Positions 24,578 through 28,155 of a DNA stretch of 28,155 nt are shown in pieces (the first letter of the stretch is position 1; every line of letters begins with the position of its first letter). The DNA is taken from the NCBI GenBank assembly GCA_964435635.1, contig CAYSZU010000010.1, positions 1-28,155 of the forward strand, read 5' to 3'. Made by a program: the position numbers and the translations under genes. The notes beneath the pieces were generated by a model. That model did no database searches. It worked only from the letters and a program-made list of their open reading frames with translations, and had not been told where the DNA came from. This DNA is from DAOOOU01 sp964435635 (GTDB taxonomy: Bacteria > Bacillota_I > Bacilli_A > RF39 > UBA660).

Positions 24578-25467
24578 TGATTTATGACATAATAATTATT
24601 GGACTTGGTCCCGCTGGAATTGGGGCGGCTGTTTATGCTAAAAGAAGCGGCTTAAACATTTTAGGAATCGAAAAAAATATGCCGGGAGGATATGTTAATT
24701 ATATTGATACTATCGAAAATTATATTGGTGAACCGACAATCGCCGGAGCTGAGTTAGCAATTAAATTTTATCAACAGCTAAAAGCTAATGAGATTGAATT
24801 TAAAACGCAAAATGTTACGGCAATTAGAATTGAAAATGACTTAAAAGTTGTTGTAACCGATAAAGAGGAATTTAGAGCTAAAAACGTAATTGTAGCAACT
24901 GGTAATCGTCCGAAAAGATTAAACCTTGAAAACGAAGCAAAATTATTAGGCAAAGGGATTAGTACTTGTGCCTTATGTGATGGACCTTTTTATAAAGGGC
25001 GTGATGTAGCAGTTATTGGTGGGGGAAATAGCGCTTTAGCTGAAGCTATTTATTTATCGAAAATATGTCGAAAAATATACTTAATTCATCGTCGTGATCA
25101 TTTTACGGGTGATGCTGCTTTAGTTGAAAAAGCAGCTAAGATAACAAACATTGAAGTAATTTTTAATAGCAATTTGACTAAAATTGTTGAAAAGGAAGCA
25201 AAACTAGGTTCAGTTATCTTAAATACGGGCCGAGAAATAGAGGTGGCCGGACTCTTTATTTATATTGGGTTTTTCCCGGCGACTAATTTCTTAACTGGGC
25301 TTGATATCCTTGATGAAAACGGCTATATTATTGTTAAGGAAAATTTTGAAGCTAAGATTCCAGGTTTATATGCCGCCGGTGATGTAATTAAAAAAGAGGC
25401 TTACCAAATTATTCCCGCGGTTAATGACGGAATATTGGCAGCCATTCATATTTCAAAAAACATTTAG
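24577..25467 (+). CDS. trxB: Thioredoxin reductase-like flavoprotein
   Basis: FAD-dependent pyridine-nucleotide oxidoreductase of the thioredoxin reductase family. Visible: FAD-binding GLGPAG (9-14), redox pair CALC (Cys131, Cys134) followed by DG, second nucleotide-binding VIGGGNSA, and a late GLYAAGDV FAD motif. The length of 296 is slightly short. The NADPH 2'-phosphate motif, HRRDxFR in typical enzymes, reads HRRDHFTG here, with the third Arg replaced, so cofactor preference may differ. The electron acceptor could be a thioredoxin such as the one at 7934 (inference). Translation is coupled to lgt by a one-base overlap. The gene symbol rests on family and context. Confidence 0.85.
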   Translation: MIYDIIIIGLGPAGIGAAVYAKRSGLNILGIEKNMPGGYVNYIDTIENYIGEPTIAGAELAIKFYQQLKANEIEFKTQNVTAIRIENDLKVVVTDKEEFRAKNVIVATGNRPKRLNLENEAKLLGKGISTCALCDGPFYKGRDVAVIGGGNSALAEAIYLSKICRKIYLIHRRDHFTGDAALVEKAAKITNIEVIFNSNLTKIVEKEAKLGSVILNTGREIEVAGLFIYIGFFPATNFLTGLDILDENGYIIVKENFEAKIPGLYAAGDVIKKEAYQIIPAVNDGILAAIHISKNI

Positions 25468-25523
25468 GCGATTGAAACTCGCTTTTTGTTTGATTTTGTG
25501 CTAAGATTGGCTTGGTGATAAAA

Positions 25524-25886
25524 ATGCTACGAAACCCATTAGTAATGGCTTATATTGGCGATGCTGTTTATGAATTATATATTCGGGAGTATCTAGTCAA
25601 TCAGGGTATAACTAAAGTTAAAGAATTACAAAGATCAAGTCTTAAATACGTGAGTGCGAAAAGTCAAAGAATTCATTTAGAAAAACTAATTGATGCGGGT
25701 TTTTTAAGCGAGGCGGAAATCGAATTATATAAATGGGGTCGAAATACTAATAGTGGTAAAACAAGGCATGCTGATATTGTTACTTATCGGATTGCCACGG
25801 GACTGGAAACCTTAATTGGCGATTTATATCTCGCTAAAAAAGATAATAGAATAAAAGAAATAATAGAATTTATAGTAGGTAGTTAA
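25524..25886 (+). CDS. mrnC: Mini-ribonuclease 3
   Basis: Dimeric RNase III-like enzyme without a dsRNA-binding domain; in Bacillus it matures the ends of 23S rRNA. From this start: YIGDAVYE with catalytic Asp13, the RNTNSGKTRHAD loop, and ETLIGDLYL with catalytic Glu95. 120 residues, near the usual 130. The frame also opens at TTG 25512 and GTG 25515, but GGTGA (25514-25518) sits 5 bases before ATG 25524, so I chose that. It is followed directly by rlmB. Confidence 0.93.
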   Translation: MLRNPLVMAYIGDAVYELYIREYLVNQGITKVKELQRSSLKYVSAKSQRIHLEKLIDAGFLSEAEIELYKWGRNTNSGKTRHADIVTYRIATGLETLIGDLYLAKKDNRIKEIIEFIVGS

Positions 25887-26570
25887 ATGATCGCATATGG
25901 CAAAAATGTTTTTAAAGAATTAAGTAATGACTTAAATAAGATTCGTAAAGTTTATTTAAGTAAAACTTTTAAGGAACCAGAAATTATCAAATTTATTCAG
26001 GATAATCATCTTAAATATGATTTGATGGATCCGCGGGCTCTTGATCGAATGTGCGAAGGTAATCATCAAGGTATAATTGTAGTGATTGATGATTACGAAT
26101 ACACTAATTATCATGATTTATTTGATGATCAAATCATTGTTATCCTAGACCATCTAGAAGACCCACATAACTTTGGGGCAATTATTAGAACTTGTGAAGC
26201 GGCCGGGATTACATCAATTATTATTCCTCGTGATCGGAGTGTAACGGTTAATGAAACGGTTATGAAAACAAGTAGTGGAGCACTATCTTATGTTAAAATT
26301 GCACAAGTTAGTAATCTAGTTAATGTTATCAAGGAGTTTCAAGCCAAGAATTATTTTGTTTATGCAGCTGATATGGACGGAATTAATTATAAAAAGGTTG
26401 ATTTTGCCGAAAAATGTGTTTTAATAGTAGGCAGTGAAGGCAAAGGCGTATCTAGGTTAGTAAAAGCAGTTAGCGATGAAGTTGTTGCAATCCCAATGAA
26501 GGGGAAAGTGAACAGTCTTAATGCATCGGTGGCAGCGGCAGTGTTAATATATGGTGTTATAAATAGGTGA
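25887..26570 (+). CDS. rlmB: 23S rRNA 2'-O-methyltransferase, RlmB/TrmH family
   Basis: SpoU-type SAM-dependent methyltransferase that 2'-O-methylates rRNA. Trefoil-knot motifs: DPHNFGAIIRTCEAAG (from 92, with Asn95 and Arg102), VGSEGKGVS (181-189) and SLNASVAAAVLIY (Asn212). An N-terminal substrate-binding domain (1-75) of the L30e-like kind precedes the knot. The length of 227 is a little under the usual 245. It begins the base after the mrnC stop, as in many Bacillota, and ends 4 bases before the sigma gene start. The exact methylated site is by family analogy. Confidence 0.92.
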   Translation: MIAYGKNVFKELSNDLNKIRKVYLSKTFKEPEIIKFIQDNHLKYDLMDPRALDRMCEGNHQGIIVVIDDYEYTNYHDLFDDQIIVILDHLEDPHNFGAIIRTCEAAGITSIIIPRDRSVTVNETVMKTSSGALSYVKIAQVSNLVNVIKEFQAKNYFVYAADMDGINYKKVDFAEKCVLIVGSEGKGVSRLVKAVSDEVVAIPMKGKVNSLNASVAAAVLIYGVINR

Positions 26571-26574
26571 TAAA

Positions 26575-27189
26575 ATGAATTATAAAGACTATTCAGATGG
26601 CGAACTAATATATTTGATTAATGAGTCTAATGAAGAAGCGAAAAATATTATTTATGAAAAATATAAATATATTATCGATATTTTTATTAAAAAATATATT
26701 AAGGCGGCAAGGACCCTAGGTATCGATTATAACGATCTGTATCAAGAAGCTTTAATCGGTTTTATTGATGCGATTAATAGTTATAAAGATGATAAAGAAG
26801 CATCTTTAGCTCGCTTTATTACAGTTTGTGTCGAACGAAGATTACAAGTAAGCGTAATAAAAGCGGGGCGACTTAAGAATAAATATCTTAATGAATCACT
26901 TTCCCTAGAGCATACTTACGATAATATTAAAGTTCCTTTAATGTATATAATAGGAGATAATAATGAAAATGATCCCCTTGAGAGTATTACTAAAGAAGAA
27001 GGCTTAAAAGAATTAATTGCCAAGATAAATGAGGCTCTATCAAGTTTTGAAAACGAGGTTTTTTCCTTAATGATAAACGGGCTTAATTATAACGAGATTG
27101 CCTTATTACTTGATAAGAGTAGTAAGCAAGTTGATAATACGATGCAAAGAATAAAAGCGAAGGTTAGAAAAGTGCTGGATGAAAGATAA
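26575..27189 (+). CDS. SigH-like sigma-70 family factor
   Basis: Recruits RNA polymerase to alternative promoters. The 204-residue product has region 2 (about 25-95: DYNDLYQEALIGFIDAI and ARFITVCVERRL) and region 4 (about 150-200: FENEVFSLMINGLNYNEIALLL plus a recognition helix SSKQVDNTMQRIKAKVRK), without regions 1.1 and 3. The gene sits between rlmB and secE-nusG, exactly where Bacillus has sigH, so I call it SigH-like. In lineages without sporulation such factors control competence or stress genes, but its targets here are unknown. The terminator at 27168 overlaps its 3' end. Confidence 0.85.
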   Translation: MNYKDYSDGELIYLINESNEEAKNIIYEKYKYIIDIFIKKYIKAARTLGIDYNDLYQEALIGFIDAINSYKDDKEASLARFITVCVERRLQVSVIKAGRLKNKYLNESLSLEHTYDNIKVPLMYIIGDNNENDPLESITKEEGLKELIAKINEALSSFENEVFSLMINGLNYNEIALLLDKSSKQVDNTMQRIKAKVRKVLDER

Positions 27190-27201
27190 TCCAGACTTTT
27201 T
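27168..27201 (+). terminator. Terminator overlapping the sigma gene stop
   Basis: AAAAGT-G-CTGGAT (27168-27180) pairs with ATCCAG-ACTTTT (27189-27200) with one bulged G across an 8-base loop, ending in T residues. The left arm is coding; the stop codon (27187-27189) spans the end of the loop and the first base of the right arm. This separates the rlmB-sigma unit from secE-nusG. Confidence 0.7.
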
Positions 27202-27209
27202 AAAATTAC

Positions 27210-27238
27210 TTGCATTTAGATTGATATTGTGTTAAATT
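27210..27238 (+). promoter_or_regulatory. Candidate secE-nusG promoter
   Basis: TTGCAT (27210-27215), a 17-base spacer and TAAATT (27233-27238), 53 bases before the secE start. A short ACAC/GTGT hairpin in the 5' leader follows (about 27246-27260). Confidence 0.5.
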
Positions 27239-27291
27239 CTAATTGACACATAAAAGTGTTTTTATTTTGAAAAAAAATTAAAGGAGTAAAT

Positions 27292-27525
27292 ATGAAAAAA
27301 GAAGCAGTAGTTAAAAAAACAACTAAGCTTAAGACAACTGAAGTAAAAAAGGAAAAGAATAATCGTTTCAAGGCTTTTAAATATGAACTGAGTAAAGTTA
27401 AGTGGCCAGAAGGAAAAGATATTTTTAAATATTCAGTGGCAACTTTAGTCTTATGTCTTTTCTTGGTTGGATTCTTTATGCTGCTTAATTTAATTGCTTC
27501 ATTTATAAAGGGGATGTTTGTTTAA
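27292..27525 (+). CDS. secE: Preprotein translocase subunit SecE
   Basis: Small clamp subunit of the SecYEG channel in the cytoplasmic membrane. The 77-residue product has a Lys-rich cytosolic N-terminal extension (1-24), the amphipathic ELSKVKWPEG motif (33-42) shared by SecE proteins, and one membrane helix (about 48-70). Length and layout fit single-helix SecE of Gram-positive bacteria. Ribosome binding site AAAGGAG precedes the ATG. Its TAA overlaps the nusG ATG by one base. rpmG, usually just upstream in Bacilli, is absent. Confidence 0.93.
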   Translation: MKKEAVVKKTTKLKTTEVKKEKNNRFKAFKYELSKVKWPEGKDIFKYSVATLVLCLFLVGFFMLLNLIASFIKGMFV

Positions 27526-28058
27526 TGGAAAAAGAATGGTATGTTGTTAACACATATAGTGGTCATGAAACAAAAGTAAAAGAAAAATTAGAGATGCGAA
27601 CTGAATCAATGGAGATGCAGGATTACATTCATCGAATTATTATTCCGGAAACAACCGAAGTAGAAATTAAAGATGGTGTTAAAAAAGAAAAGATAAAGAA
27701 AATGTTTCCAGGGTATATCTTAGTTGAAATGACGATGAGTGATGAAGCTTGGTATGTTGTTAGAAATACTCCAGGAGTAACTGGTTTTATTGGTTCATCT
27801 GGTCATAAAGCAAAACCAACTCCACTATTACCACAAGAAATCGATCGAATTCTAGCTAATATGGGAATGAGTCGAGTTAATATTGAAGCTGAGATGAATC
27901 TTGGTGATAAAGTAAATATTGTTGATGGTCCATTCAAAGGAATGATTGGGACGGTTGATAATATCGATTTAGAAAATAATCGTTTAAATGTTTTAATCGA
28001 TTTATTTGGTCAAGAAACCCCAATTGAAGTTGAATTATTTCAAGTTTGTAAGGTTTAG
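27525..28058 (+). CDS. nusG: Transcription termination/antitermination factor NusG
   Basis: Binds RNA polymerase and modulates pausing and Rho-dependent termination. Residues 1-115 form the NGN domain (EWYVVNTYSGHE at the start, FPGYILVEM, GFIGSSG), and residues 120-177 form the KOW domain (DKVNIVDGPFKGMIGTV). The length of 177 is typical. Translational coupling with secE is standard. The end of the window, 97 bases downstream, probably leads into rplK, but no part of that gene is visible. Confidence 0.97.
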   Translation: MEKEWYVVNTYSGHETKVKEKLEMRTESMEMQDYIHRIIIPETTEVEIKDGVKKEKIKKMFPGYILVEMTMSDEAWYVVRNTPGVTGFIGSSGHKAKPTPLLPQEIDRILANMGMSRVNIEAEMNLGDKVNIVDGPFKGMIGTVDNIDLENNRLNVLIDLFGQETPIEVELFQVCKV

Positions 28059-28082
28059 AAAACTATATAATAACTAATAAGT

Positions 28083-28112
28083 TTTAAAAGATGGTTCTAA
28101 TTGTCTTTTAAA
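28083..28112 (+). other. Hairpin in nusG downstream leader
   Basis: TTTAAAAGA (28083-28091) pairs with TCTTTTAAA (28104-28112) over a 12-base loop, with no T-tract. It may belong to the 5' leader of a downstream ribosomal-protein transcript. The window ends before the next gene, so this is uncertain. Confidence 0.35.
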
Positions 28113-28155
28113 CCGGAGTGTGTTATTATCTTAATTGCGATTATATTTTTAGATA

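Noticed and set aside
27243..27248. Perfect TTGACA just before secE
   Set aside because: No -10 element at 16-18 bases; the TTGCAT/TAAATT pair upstream is better spaced.
1..28155. Alternative genetic code (TGA as Trp)
   Set aside because: TGA ends several genes at the expected length and TGG is used for Trp in conserved positions.
1..28155. CRISPR arrays, intact insertion sequences, rRNA or tRNA genes
   Set aside because: No regularly spaced repeats, transposase frames or RNA gene signatures were seen on either strand.

Overview
The window is an AT-rich (by eye about two-thirds A+T), compact, low-GC Gram-positive chromosome segment. Gene content and order point to the Bacillota/Bacilli: uvrA-lgt-trxB is followed by mrnC-rlmB-sigH-like-secE-nusG, with Shine-Dalgarno sites of the AGGAGG type and TTGACA/TATAAT promoters. 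TGA is a stop codon (for example at 10886-10888 and 26568-26570) and TGG encodes Trp, so this is not a code-4 mollicute. A small-genome, uncultured Bacilli lineage (Erysipelotrichia, RF39 or Acholeplasma-like) is my inference, not proven here.

Layout. 1-830 is gene-poor. It has a perfect tandem 11-mer that resembles integrase arm sites, a start-less ORF remnant and a strong bidirectional terminator, so it looks like the scar or edge of a mobile element. 831-6727 (plus strand) holds a DEAD-box helicase, a mechanosensitive channel carrying a ParB-like C-terminal domain, a lipoprotein with a partner of unknown function, and a membrane-anchored GH25-type muramidase-like protein. 6750-8921 (minus strand) holds a thioredoxin/CcdA thiol-relay operon and a DUF308/HdeD-like membrane protein. 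9044-12671 (plus) holds a large protein of unknown function coupled to a two-helix membrane protein, then a multi-pass carboxylate/amino-acid-type transporter. 12761-15480 holds cysS, a YugP-type metalloprotease, a decayed HTH/WYL regulator, and an lmo0937-type 49-residue membrane protein that overlaps the regulator. 15669-25467 holds uvrB, a CBS/DRTGG family II pyrophosphatase, an SDR coupled to an unknown protein, uvrA, lgt and a thioredoxin reductase-like gene. 25524-28058 holds mrnC, rlmB, a SigH-like sigma factor, secE and nusG, which lead out of the window presumably toward ribosomal protein genes.

How the genes fit together. UvrA and UvrB form the nucleotide-excision damage-recognition complex. 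Lgt lipidates proteins such as the lipoprotein at 3416. The cytosolic flavoprotein at 24577 could supply electrons to the thioredoxin-like protein at 7934 and then through the CcdA-type membrane domain at 6750 to extracytoplasmic thiols (inference). MrnC and RlmB act on 23S rRNA, and SecE and NusG serve protein export and transcription elongation. Intergenic gaps are short, and most units end in clear hairpin terminators, several of which overlap stop codons.

Most distinctive observations: the MscS-ParB domain fusion, the truncated regulator that now abuts a small membrane-protein gene, two operons of unrecognised proteins, a Gln-to-Gly change in the second UvrA ABC signature, and the absence of hprK from its usual place between uvrA and lgt.
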